NCBI GenBank assembly: GCA_003557825.1
Contig: PWNM01000279.1
Coordinates: forward strand, 1 to 6,408
Reading direction: 5' to 3'
DNA: 6,408 nucleotides
From: Candidatus Hydrogenedentota bacterium
GTDB lineage: Bacteria; Hydrogenedentota; Hydrogenedentia; Hydrogenedentales; SLHB01
Shown here: positions 1 to 5,865 of the stretch, one piece after another
Layout of the letters: every line of letters begins with the position of its first letter
Numbering within the stretch: position 1 is the first letter of the stretch
Notes under the pieces: generated by a model
What the model was told of the DNA's origin: nothing
Database searches by the model: none
Seen by the model: only the letters and a program-made list of their open reading frames with translations
Program-made: the position numbers and the translations under genes

Positions 1-872
1 CGCCGCTCGGTAAAGAGCCGCATTTGTTCGACTTCCGATCCGTCGGTGCGATTTCGTCCGCGGGTGTACGTCACGAGGGTGTTGCGCGGCAAGAACAACT
101 CGCATACTTCCTTGCTCGCACTCATCAGACCGCCCGGATTCCAACGCAAATCAAGAATAAGCCCCTGGGCCTGCTTGTCTTTGAATCGTTCAATCTCTTT
201 GGCGATATCATCAGCAGAGGATTTCTTGAAATCGCTCAGCCGGATATAGCCGATGCTGTCTTCGATAAAACGTGATTCGGCGATGCTCTCGATAGGGATT
301 TGCCCCCGCTCGACTTCCACCTCCACGGTTTCGGCTTCGCGGGCATCTTCGTCGATGATCCGAACCAGGGTTAAATGCACAGTGGTTCCGCTGGGTCCGC
401 GGATCAGATCCCGCGCTTCGTCAAGCGACATCCCCTGGGTGGACACATCGTTGATTTTGTAGATGATATCGCCGGCCATTATACCCGCTTCCGCAGCCGG
501 GGCTCCGGATGACGGCTGAAAGACCGTAATGTTGTCGTCCTTCTTGTAGATGGTAACGCCGATGCCGTCATATCGGCCGTCGGTGTCCTCGGTCATCCGT
601 TCAAAGGCGGAACGGGGCACAAAGGCGCTGTGGTCGTCCAAGGCATTCATCATGCCCCGGATGGCTCCTTCGACGACATCAGCATAGGCGGGATCATCGA
701 CATAGCTTTTGTTGATTTCGTCGAGTACGTCGCCGATGGGCTGGATTTCGTAGAAGACATCAACGTCCCGACTCTGCGCGGCGATGCGGGCGATGAACCC
801 GTTGCTAAGGACCACCGCACCAATGACCAAAAACATCAGCAAGGAGATGAATTGAGCTTTATTGTCTCGCAT
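1..872 (-). CDS. S41-family C-terminal processing peptidase (CtpA/Prc type), truncated by the left edge
   Basis: The first 290 codons are present. The start is ATG at 872, with GGAGG at 878-882 and a 5-base spacer. Residues 8-27 are a hydrophobic segment (signal anchor or uncleaved signal peptide), which puts the enzyme in the periplasm on the inner membrane. Next come the N-terminal helical region with LDDHSAFVP near 78-86, as in CtpA proteins, and a PDZ domain at about 100-175 (YDGIGVTI, then AGIMAGDIIYKIND). The start of the S41 core follows, with GYIRLSDF at 208-215 and LDLRWNPGG at 240-248. The family usually has Asn where this protein has Trp243. The catalytic Ser and Lys lie downstream in known members and so fall outside the window; activity cannot be judged. 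Known members cleave proteins at or near the C-terminus in envelope quality control or signalling. The gene lies 168 bases after the WG-repeat gene on the same strand, with no clear terminator between. The family call is very secure; the substrate is unknown. Confidence 0.95.
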   Translation of the reverse strand, partial: MRDNKAQFISLLMFLVIGAVVLSNGFIARIAAQSRDVDVFYEIQPIGDVLDEINKSYVDDPAYADVVEGAIRGMMNALDDHSAFVPRSAFERMTEDTDGRYDGIGVTIYKKDDNITVFQPSSGAPAAEAGIMAGDIIYKINDVSTQGMSLDEARDLIRGPSGTTVHLTLVRIIDEDAREAETVEVEVERGQIPIESIAESRFIEDSIGYIRLSDFKKSSADDIAKEIERFKDKQAQGLILDLRWNPGGLMSASKEVCELFLPRNTLVTYTRGRNRTDGSEVEQMRLFTER

Positions 873-877
873 GGAAA

Positions 878-882
878 CCTCC
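878..882 (-). promoter_or_regulatory. Shine-Dalgarno of the S41 peptidase
   Basis: GGAGG on the minus strand lies 5 bases before the ATG at 872. It supports that start rather than the internal ATG 12 codons later, which would cut into the hydrophobic segment. Confidence 0.75.
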
Positions 883-1040
883 GGTTTACGTCCGTCGGCC
901 TGGATTTCAACTACCCATTTCAACAGAGAATGGGGGCACAACATTTCCTTTGTATAGTACCAGAAATCCGCCCGTATTACGAACGGTCATGTGGCGACGG
1001 CGCCAGAGGAGCGCTGCTGCGCCGTACGTATGCGGCCCGT

Positions 1041-1949
1041 TTAGTTGGCCACCATGACCCGTGCGACCCCTTCCTGGAAGGGGAAAGCCTGGTGGAATTG
1101 AGGCTGGATTACCCAATCACCGTCGCGATTGATGAATCCATAGACGCCACCTTGCCGGACCGGGGCCATGCCGTCGCCAAAAGGACGTACGCCGTCAAAG
1201 CGGGGAGGGATGACCCAGGAACCCGCCTCGTCGACAAAACCCCACTTCGCCCCATGGCGTTGGGGGGCCAACCCTTCGGCCGTGCGGTCTTCGTAGGGCG
1301 TCATGGATTCGGGCGGGCGGTTGGTTAGGGATACCGGTCCGGACCTCTGACCGAGCGATGCCGGATCATCCACGGGGTCGAGTATGGTTCCCTCCTGGTC
1401 GATAGTCGTCCAGCCGCCTTTTACAAGCACCGGCGCGCGGCCGTTGTGGAACGGATAGGCCAGGAGAAACTGTTTCTCAATCACCATTTCCCCATCGCCA
1501 TTAATGTAACCGTAAAAGCCGTCCTTGGCCACTTGGGCCAGTCCTTCGGAGAATACGCCGCCCCGATCGAACTGGGGCGAAATCACAAACATACCGGTGC
1601 GGTCAATGTAGCCGATTCGACCACTCACCTTGACCGGAGCCAATCCCTCGCTAAAGGGACCGGCATCATCGAACTGCGGGGCTATGACAAACCGACCGGA
1701 TCGGTCTACATAGCCCAATTGGCCATCTCGACGCGCCATGGCGAGATCGGCGTTAAAGTCATATGCAAATTCGAATGACGGTTCAATGACCCATTCGCCC
1801 TGATGGTTCACAAACCCGAAAGCATACCGAGGTGCGTCGGCCTCCCGCGGGTGCATCCATAAAATCGCGCCTACGATGATTAGCGTCACCATGGTGGCGC
1901 TGGAAAGGGCCACCGTTCGTATGCGTTCTACCAACCGTGAGGATATCAT
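1041..1949 (-). CDS. Membrane-anchored WG-repeat protein
   Basis: 302 residues. A short basic N-terminus is followed by one hydrophobic helix at about 13-32, so most of the protein is probably extracytoplasmic; the topology is inferred. From residue 44 to the end it is built of WG (WG/beta-propeller-like) repeats in a strict 34-residue period, starting at 44, 78, 112, 146, 180, 236 and 270. Each has the form (W/Y/L/I)G(Y/F)(V/I)(D/N)xxGxxVIxPQF...FxEGLAxV. The unit starting at 180 is degenerate and 56 residues long, equal to one repeat plus about 22 extra residues (roughly 190-222, rich in Pro, Ser and Asp); its tail EGLAPQRHGAK restores the register. No enzymatic residues are recognised, and WG repeats are generally regarded as binding modules. 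The start ATG overlaps the dehydrogenase stop as ATGA, with AGGAG at 1958-1962, so translation is probably coupled. The repeat assignment is secure; the role is unknown. Confidence 0.9.
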   Translation of the reverse strand: MISSRLVERIRTVALSSATMVTLIIVGAILWMHPREADAPRYAFGFVNHQGEWVIEPSFEFAYDFNADLAMARRDGQLGYVDRSGRFVIAPQFDDAGPFSEGLAPVKVSGRIGYIDRTGMFVISPQFDRGGVFSEGLAQVAKDGFYGYINGDGEMVIEKQFLLAYPFHNGRAPVLVKGGWTTIDQEGTILDPVDDPASLGQRSGPVSLTNRPPESMTPYEDRTAEGLAPQRHGAKWGFVDEAGSWVIPPRFDGVRPFGDGMAPVRQGGVYGFINRDGDWVIQPQFHQAFPFQEGVARVMVAN

Positions 1950-2950
1950 GCGAGCCGCTCCTGATGCGCCAAATCAATGGCATGACACAATGGTTTTCCC
2001 TCTACAAACGCTTCGATTGCATCGGCCATCTGACGGCCATGCATGCGGATATTTTCCTTAAGTGAACCGGCGATATGGGGCGTTAGGATACAGTTCGGCA
2101 ACGTGTACAGGGGGCTGTCCGGGGACGGCGGTTCCGGATCGGTGACGTCGAGACAGGCCAGGAGCCGACCTTGGCGCAACTCAGCGATTAGAGCCGTTTC
2201 ATCGACGCATCCGCCGCGAGCCGTGTTGATGAAAATGGCCCGATCCTTCATTAGGCCAAGGGTGTGGGCATTGATCATATGGCGCGTTTCGGCCGTATCC
2301 GGCGCATGCAGCGAGACCACATCGGAGCGTCGCATGAGTTCGTCGAGCTCGACTTGTTCGATTTCCAGATGGGCTGCTTCGTCGGTCGTCAAATACGGAT
2401 CGTAGACGAGTATTGCGTCGAGGGGAAGGGTTTTGCACAGCCGAATCATATGGCGCCCGGTATGGCTGGCCCCGATGATGCCCACGGTGGCCCCTGCCGG
2501 TTCGCGGATCCAGTCGCGCGCCGCGGCCGAGTTCCATTCGCCCTGCGATGTTGCCTGGTGATACCACCAAACGGCCTTCATCGAAACCAGCATCATGCCA
2601 AAGGCGAACTCTGCGACGACCCGACCGTTGGCGTCGCGGGCCGTGACGACCTGGATTCCCTTGGCAAGGAAACCGTCATGGACCAAGTGACGTACCGAAC
2701 CGGCTGCATGGCAGACGAGTTTCAGTTCGGGGGCGGCCTCGAGCATGGCCTGTGATAGAGGACGCGACCCCCACCCCGTAATGGCGATATCCGCCCCTTC
2801 GATGGCCTTGGTCTGGCTGGCGTCGGTCATTTCATCGTATTGGGCGCGGCGTAGCTCGGTTCTGGCCGCGATCCGCTCGATGTCCTGTTGGTCAAAACAG
2901 CGATTTTCCATATCTTGTGTGATCAACATTGCGGCAACCGGTCGTTTCAC
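1946..2950 (-). CDS. D-isomer-specific 2-hydroxyacid dehydrogenase (NAD-dependent)
   Basis: 334 residues, the usual length for the family; the start is GTG at 2950. The N-terminal half of the catalytic domain (about 1-105) contains ITGWGSRPLS and LKLVCHAAGSVRHLV. The NAD-binding domain spans about 107-295: VGIIGASHTGR at 156-166 is the dinucleotide loop, and Asp184 (VYDPY) is the likely ribose-binding acid that favours NAD over NADP. The catalytic trio is present: Arg245 in INTARGG, Glu273 in DPEPP, and His292 in LTPHIAGS. The loop is odd: the canonical GxGxxG reads G160-A-S-H-T-G165, with Ser replacing the middle Gly. Members interconvert 2-keto acids and D-2-hydroxy acids in the cytoplasm (phosphoglycerate, glycerate, lactate, formate and others). 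The substrate cannot be told from sequence, and the ACT domains of some SerA enzymes are absent. It is the first gene of the minus-strand group and divergent from the heptose genes. Confidence 0.95.
   Translation of the reverse strand: MKRPVAAMLITQDMENRCFDQQDIERIAARTELRRAQYDEMTDASQTKAIEGADIAITGWGSRPLSQAMLEAAPELKLVCHAAGSVRHLVHDGFLAKGIQVVTARDANGRVVAEFAFGMMLVSMKAVWWYHQATSQGEWNSAAARDWIREPAGATVGIIGASHTGRHMIRLCKTLPLDAILVYDPYLTTDEAAHLEIEQVELDELMRRSDVVSLHAPDTAETRHMINAHTLGLMKDRAIFINTARGGCVDETALIAELRQGRLLACLDVTDPEPPSPDSPLYTLPNCILTPHIAGSLKENIRMHGRQMADAIEAFVEGKPLCHAIDLAHQERLA
1958..1962 (-). promoter_or_regulatory. Shine-Dalgarno of the WG-repeat gene, inside the dehydrogenase 3' end
   Basis: AGGAG on the minus strand lies 8 bases before the ATG at 1949, within the last codons of the upstream gene. 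With the ATGA stop/start overlap it suits translational coupling or ribosome re-initiation. Confidence 0.7.
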
Positions 2951-2954
2951 ACGC

Positions 2955-2961
2955 CACCTCC
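2955..2961 (-). promoter_or_regulatory. Shine-Dalgarno fixing the GTG start of the dehydrogenase
   Basis: GGAGGTG on the minus strand leaves 6 bases between GGAGG and the GTG at 2950. The next in-frame ATG lies seven codons in and has no comparable site, so the GTG start is preferred. Confidence 0.75.
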
Positions 2962-2977
2962 AGATTGAAACTTCGCC

Positions 2978-2998
2978 TAATGTAAGAATACAACATTA
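2978..2998. promoter_or_regulatory. Inverted repeat TAATGT-N9-ACATTA, candidate operator
   Basis: Perfect 6-base arms at 2978-2983 and 2993-2998 are separated by 9 bases. The centre (2988) falls within the proposed -10 box (2985-2990) of the dehydrogenase promoter, where a bound dimeric repressor would block RNA polymerase. Seen directly: the dyad. Inferred: operator function. No regulator gene is present in the window, and short AT-rich dyads can arise by chance. Confidence 0.3.
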
Positions 2999-3013
2999 TG
3001 GCGATATTTGCAA
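2985..3013 (-). promoter_or_regulatory. Sigma70-like promoter for the dehydrogenase/WG-repeat operon
   Basis: On the minus strand, -35 TTGCAA (3008-3013) and -10 TATTCT (2985-2990) are separated by exactly 17 bases. Each matches the consensus at 4 of 6 positions. The site lies in the AT-rich part of the divergent intergenic region, and a transcript starting near 2978 would have a leader of about 28 bases before the GTG at 2950. It is the best promoter match seen on this strand of the gap. Confidence 0.45.
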
Positions 3014-3024
3014 GGGATAGCATA

Positions 3025-3030
3025 TATAAT
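3025..3030 (+). promoter_or_regulatory. Possible -10 box (TATAAT) for the heptose genes
   Basis: A perfect TATAAT lies about 107 bases before the rfaE1 start, inside the AT-rich divergent region. No recognisable -35 sits at 16-18 bases upstream, and there is no extended TGn. It could need an activator, or be a chance match in AT-rich DNA. Confidence 0.25.
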
Positions 3031-3123
3031 CGTGTTGGCATCACATAAGACATAATTCGCACTGAAGGGTAGGCGCAGCAGATGGCCGGTGTGGTATGCT
3101 CATTCCTTAACTTCAACGGGCAT

Positions 3124-3129
3124 AGGGGG
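3124..3129 (+). promoter_or_regulatory. Shine-Dalgarno choosing the 3137 GTG start of rfaE1
   Basis: AGGGGG stands 7 bases before the GTG at 3137. An earlier in-frame GTG at 3089 has no close purine-rich site and would add 16 residues (including WYAHSLTSTG) not expected in this family. Known HldE/RfaE1 proteins begin only about 15-25 residues before the VVGDxMLDRY motif, which fits 3137. Confidence 0.65.
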
Positions 3130-3136
3130 CTATAGG

Positions 3137-4150
3137 GTGTTACCACAATCGATTGAATCCGTCTTGGGGCGGTTTGCCGGTCAGCGGGTGGCCGTAGTGG
3201 GTGACCTGATGCTCGACCGCTATATATGGGGTAAGGCCTCCCGTATTTCCCAGGAAGCCCCCGTACCCATTGTGGCGGTGGAACGGCTGAGCGCCGTGCC
3301 GGGCGGGGCGGCGAATGTGCTGCGCAATTTGGCCACCTTGGGGGCGCAGCCCAGCGTATTCGGCGTGGTGGGCGACGACCCCGTGGGGGATGAACTGTGC
3401 GACCTAATCGCAGCACATGGCGCGACGATGGACGGGCTGGTGCGGGCCATCAACCGGAAGACAACCGAAAAGACGCGCATCATCGCCGGGGTACAGCAAG
3501 TGGTGCGAGTGGATACGGAAGAAACAGCCCCGCTTGATGGGACGGCTGCCGCAGAGGTATTGAGCCGGGCGCTCGACGCCTTGGAGAGGAACGCCGTCGA
3601 TGCGGTGATCATCGAGGACTACGCCAAAGGGCTTGTCAATCGTTCTTTAGTCGAAGGCATAGCCCATGCCGCCCGGGAACGGGGAATTCCCGTAGCATTG
3701 GATCCCCATCCGGGTAACGCCCACAATGTGAAGGGTCTTACCGTAATCACCCCCAACCGGACCGAAGCCTTCGCCCTGGCGGGATCCTATCCCATGGAAG
3801 GTCCCAGCGACATCCTGGCGGACACGGCATTGCTCGGGGTTGTGGAGACCCTCGAGGCCCGTTGGGCCCCCGAAAACCTGCTCGTTACCCTGGGTCCTCT
3901 CGGAATGGCCTTGTTCCAGCCGGAGCGACCTCCGCTCCATATTCCAACTCGAGCCCGCGAAGTGTTCGACGTATCGGGAGCGGGCGATACCGTCATCGCC
4001 ACCTTTACCCTGGCCCTTGCTGCCGGGGCTTCGTCCGATGATGCGGCCGTTATCGCCAACCATGCCGCCGGAGTAGTAGTGGGCAAGGTGGGAACATCGC
4101 CTATCGGTTTTGATGAACTGGTGGCCAGTTTTTACGAAGAGGCCCTATGA
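3137..4150 (+). CDS. rfaE1: D-glycero-beta-D-manno-heptose-7-phosphate kinase (RfaE domain I / HldA)
   Basis: 337 residues from the preferred GTG. The protein is a PfkB/ribokinase-fold sugar kinase of the RfaE domain I group. VVGDLMLDRYIWG at 20-32 and RISQEAPVPIV at 36-46 are hallmark stretches of heptose kinases. PGGAANV at 55-61 is the first PfkB signature, VITPNRTEA is the mid-domain motif, and DVSGAGD at 278-284 carries the catalytic base Asp284. By homology it phosphorylates D-glycero-beta-D-manno-heptose 7-phosphate at O1 using ATP in the cytoplasm. It ends without the C-terminal adenylyltransferase domain of bifunctional HldE, so a separate HldC must exist elsewhere. The stop overlaps the gmhB start as ATGA, placing consecutive pathway steps in one coupled unit. 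It is divergent from the dehydrogenase. An alternative start is GTG 3089. Confidence 0.93.
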   Translation: MLPQSIESVLGRFAGQRVAVVGDLMLDRYIWGKASRISQEAPVPIVAVERLSAVPGGAANVLRNLATLGAQPSVFGVVGDDPVGDELCDLIAAHGATMDGLVRAINRKTTEKTRIIAGVQQVVRVDTEETAPLDGTAAAEVLSRALDALERNAVDAVIIEDYAKGLVNRSLVEGIAHAARERGIPVALDPHPGNAHNVKGLTVITPNRTEAFALAGSYPMEGPSDILADTALLGVVETLEARWAPENLLVTLGPLGMALFQPERPPLHIPTRAREVFDVSGAGDTVIATFTLALAAGASSDDAAVIANHAAGVVVGKVGTSPIGFDELVASFYEEAL

Positions 4151-4671
4151 AGCGCGCCGTATTTCTCGATCGGGACGGTACGATCATAGTTGATAAAGGC
4201 TATCTGGCCGATCCTGAGGGCGTCGAGCTGTTGCCCCGCGCGGTAGAAGGGCTTCGTCGGTTTCAGGCGGCGGGGTATGACCTCCTGATCGTGACGAATC
4301 AATCCGGCGTGGGCCGAGGCTATTATTCCGCCGCCGATGCGGAAGCCGTCAATGCGCGGACCGTGGCGCTCCTTGCGGAATCCGGCATTGCGATTACCGA
4401 GGTCCTGTATTGCCCCCATTTGCCGAATGCGGGGTGTTCATGTCGCAAACCGGCTCCGGGCATGCTGTTAGAAGGGGCGGCCCGTCATGGCATCGACTTG
4501 GAGCGATCGGTAATGATTGGAGATACCGCTACCGATATCGAGGCAGGCCGGGCTGCGGGCTGTACACTAACCCTTCTCATCGCTGCATCGCCGGTTCCGG
4601 GCGCTGTCGTGGTGGCCGATCTTGCCCAGGCGGCGGACTATGTGATAGGATATCCCGAAAACTCCGCATGA
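4147..4671 (+). CDS. gmhB: D-glycero-beta-D-manno-heptose-1,7-bisphosphate 7-phosphatase
   Basis: 174 residues, HAD superfamily, HisB-N/GmhB group, no membrane segment. FLDRDGTI at 6-13 supplies nucleophile Asp8 and acid/base Asp10. TNQSGVGRGYY at 50-60 is motif II with the substrate-binding loop. CPHLPNAGCSC at 89-99 supplies the zinc ligands Cys89, His91, Cys97 and Cys99, RKP follows with Lys101, and GDTATDI at 125-131 holds the Mg-binding acids. By homology it removes the 7-phosphate made available by the kinase step, giving heptose 1-phosphate for adenylylation. The zinc loop between His and the second Cys is only 5 residues, shorter than in E. coli GmhB and more like HisB phosphatases. 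The neighbouring heptose kinase decides between the two functions. ATG at 4147 overlaps the rfaE1 stop by 4 bases, with AAGAGG at 4137-4142. Anomer preference is not readable from the sequence. Confidence 0.92.
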   Translation: MKRAVFLDRDGTIIVDKGYLADPEGVELLPRAVEGLRRFQAAGYDLLIVTNQSGVGRGYYSAADAEAVNARTVALLAESGIAITEVLYCPHLPNAGCSCRKPAPGMLLEGAARHGIDLERSVMIGDTATDIEAGRAAGCTLTLLIAASPVPGAVVVADLAQAADYVIGYPENSA

Positions 4672-4685
4672 TTGGCACGAAAAAT

Positions 4686-4718
4686 GCTCCTCCAAACCAT
4701 ATGCAATGACTCAGGAGC
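4686..4718 (+). other. Possible hairpin occluding the Shine-Dalgarno of the downstream gene
   Basis: GCTCCT at 4686-4691 is exactly complementary to AGGAGC at 4713-4718, which contains the AGGAG ribosome site of the gene at 4726. The 6-base stem encloses a 21-base loop. Pairing would hide the ribosome site, but a stem this short with a loop this long is weak and may be chance. Confidence 0.2.
4713..4717 (+). promoter_or_regulatory. Shine-Dalgarno choosing the 4726 ATG start
   Basis: AGGAG lies 8 bases before ATG 4726. The same frame is open back to a TTG at 4672, directly after the gmhB stop, but that start lacks its own site and would only add an 18-residue leader of unremarkable sequence. 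Confidence 0.65.
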
Positions 4719-4725
4719 CCTTTAC

Positions 4726-5334
4726 ATGTCGATAACATCCATTACGTCCACATCGCCTCAACCTCCGGACTGGGGTTCGGTTGATGGTCCTCAACGGGTC
4801 GCGCAGACGCCCCAAACCAAGTCCTATCAAGAGGTTACGGAGACCCATGGCCCTTCCCGAGGAGCAACGCCGCGGCAGGGAGCGCAGGTATCGGTCTTTG
4901 AGGCGTGGGGCGTACGCGCCCGCAACGGCATGATTCAAGTGGGGGACGTTGAGGCCCGGTTCCAGGAAGTTTTTGCCGAGTACCAGACCGATCTGCGTGA
5001 TCGGCTGGTGGAATCCGGGGTCTCGTTGGATACGCCGTTTGCGTTGCTGCCCAATGCGTCCGGCGGGGTCGTGGTGGCCGGGAATCATCCCGATCGGGAC
5101 GCCATCGAGGCTCTGTTTACCGAAGATTCGGAATTTCGCAATCGCTTTGCCCAGGTGTCGTCAATGGCCACGTTTATCCACTCCGCCCAGGAAAACGCCG
5201 CCTTTCGCGAGGCCTATGCGCAGGACCCGCAAGCCGCCGTTGAGCGCTACCACCATTTACTCTCCGGCAATCGGCATGATGTGTTTGTACTACTGGTGGA
5301 CAAGGCGGATATGACCGTCCGGTTCGCGGGGTGA
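4726..5334 (+). CDS. Uncharacterised 202-residue protein with disordered N-terminus
   Basis: I do not recognise the family. Residues 1 to about 55 are rich in Ser, Thr, Pro and Gln with almost no hydrophobic core, so they are probably disordered. There is no signal peptide and no transmembrane segment. Residues about 56-200 look like a folded, mostly helical domain: a helix around 74-97 (VEARFQEVFAEYQTDLRDRL), then a probable beta hairpin FALLPNASGGVVVAGNHPD (105-123), helix DAIEALF (125-131), a helix near 136-166 (NRFAQVSSMATFIHSAQ), helix QAAVERYHHLL (169-179), and a final strand pair FVLLVDKADMTVRF. There are no cysteines, no metal-binding cluster and no catalytic signature. It is likely cytoplasmic, or exported by a non-Sec route. 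It lies 54 bases after gmhB on the same strand and could be cotranscribed with the heptose genes, though nothing in it resembles a sugar enzyme. It ends 9 bases from the convergent cheX. Codon use resembles the neighbours, which supports a real gene. Confidence 0.75.
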   Translation: MSITSITSTSPQPPDWGSVDGPQRVAQTPQTKSYQEVTETHGPSRGATPRQGAQVSVFEAWGVRARNGMIQVGDVEARFQEVFAEYQTDLRDRLVESGVSLDTPFALLPNASGGVVVAGNHPDRDAIEALFTEDSEFRNRFAQVSSMATFIHSAQENAAFREAYAQDPQAAVERYHHLLSGNRHDVFVLLVDKADMTVRFAG

Positions 5335-5343
5335 TTGGAGAAC

Positions 5344-5829
5344 CTATCGAGTCTTATTCATGGTTTCGAACGTCACGCACAGGGTAAACGAGCCCAATTC
5401 GGAGTCAAAGGGGACTTCGACCCATTTCGAACCTGTCGGGTGCTGTACGTCGTAATTCGCCCCGAAAACGACCATGGGAAGGCTCAGGTCGATGGTTTCG
5501 ATGCCCGCGTCGTCCGCAAACTTGGCTTTTGCCCCGCCGCCGATGATGTTTACGGTCTCCGCGACGGCGTCCATGACCGTATCATCGACTTCCGTGAGTT
5601 TGGAGCCGGCCAACCGACTGGCCACGTTGAGGGCGGTAGCGACGGGGAATCCCACGGACACCGTACCCCGCACCTGACCGCTCCATCCGATGATGGCCGT
5701 GATTTCGTCCGGATCCCGGGCTTTTTCGGTAAGGCCCGCTTCGCCGCGGGTCGCCTTCGCCTCCAGCATTCGACCGAAGACATCATACACGGCCTCGATA
5801 AACGGATTGATGTACTCAACTTGCATCAT
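5344..5829 (-). CDS. cheX: CheX-like CheY-phosphate phosphatase
   Basis: 161 residues, close to the length of known CheX proteins. The opening VEYINPFIEAVYDVFGRML is typical of the family. MDAVAETVNIIGGGAKAKF at 86-104 holds the single E-x-x-N active-site motif (Glu91, Asn94) that in CheX and CheC inserts into the CheY active site to speed dephosphorylation. IIGWSGQVRGTVSVGFP (46-62) is the usual central sheet segment. CheC proteins normally carry two such motifs; only one is seen here, as in CheX. It acts in the cytoplasm and resets chemotaxis or a related CheY-like pathway. No other chemotaxis gene is in the window. Two adjacent ATG codons (5829 and 5826) are possible starts; a GGGGG run at 5840-5844 lies 10 bases before the first, which is preferred. 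The gene follows the upstream oxidoreductase by 36 bases and may be cotranscribed with it. Confidence 0.88.
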   Translation of the reverse strand: MMQVEYINPFIEAVYDVFGRMLEAKATRGEAGLTEKARDPDEITAIIGWSGQVRGTVSVGFPVATALNVASRLAGSKLTEVDDTVMDAVAETVNIIGGGAKAKFADDAGIETIDLSLPMVVFGANYDVQHPTGSKWVEVPFDSELGSFTLCVTFETMNKTR

Positions 5830-5865
5830 AGACTGGCTTCCCCCTTTGCCGTTTCCTTGAGCTTA

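Noticed and set aside
951..983. Possible minus-strand promoter for the S41 peptidase (TTCGTA, 18 bases, TACTAT)
   Set aside because: The -35 matches only 3 of 6 positions and the -10 only 4 of 6. It is not distinguishable from chance, so the peptidase may have its own promoter here or be read through from upstream.
999..1036. GC-rich inverted repeats after the WG-repeat stop (GGCGC/GCGCC and GCCG/CGGC)
   Set aside because: The stems are only 4-5 bases, loops are long or overlapping, and no T-run follows on the minus strand, so they do not support an intrinsic terminator.
630..1328. Long open frame of 232 codons on the plus strand
   Set aside because: It lies antisense across the S41 peptidase 5' end and most of the WG-repeat 3' half, both of which have clear family motifs. 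Its translation shows no recognisable domain, and open antisense frames are common in GC-rich DNA.
2264..2755. Open frame of 163 codons on the plus strand
   Set aside because: It is antisense to the dehydrogenase, whose NAD-binding and catalytic motifs are unambiguous on the other strand.
5335..5343. Search for a bidirectional terminator between the convergent unknown gene and cheX
   Set aside because: The gap is only 9 bases, and no hairpin with a T-run was seen in it or in the flanking gene ends.
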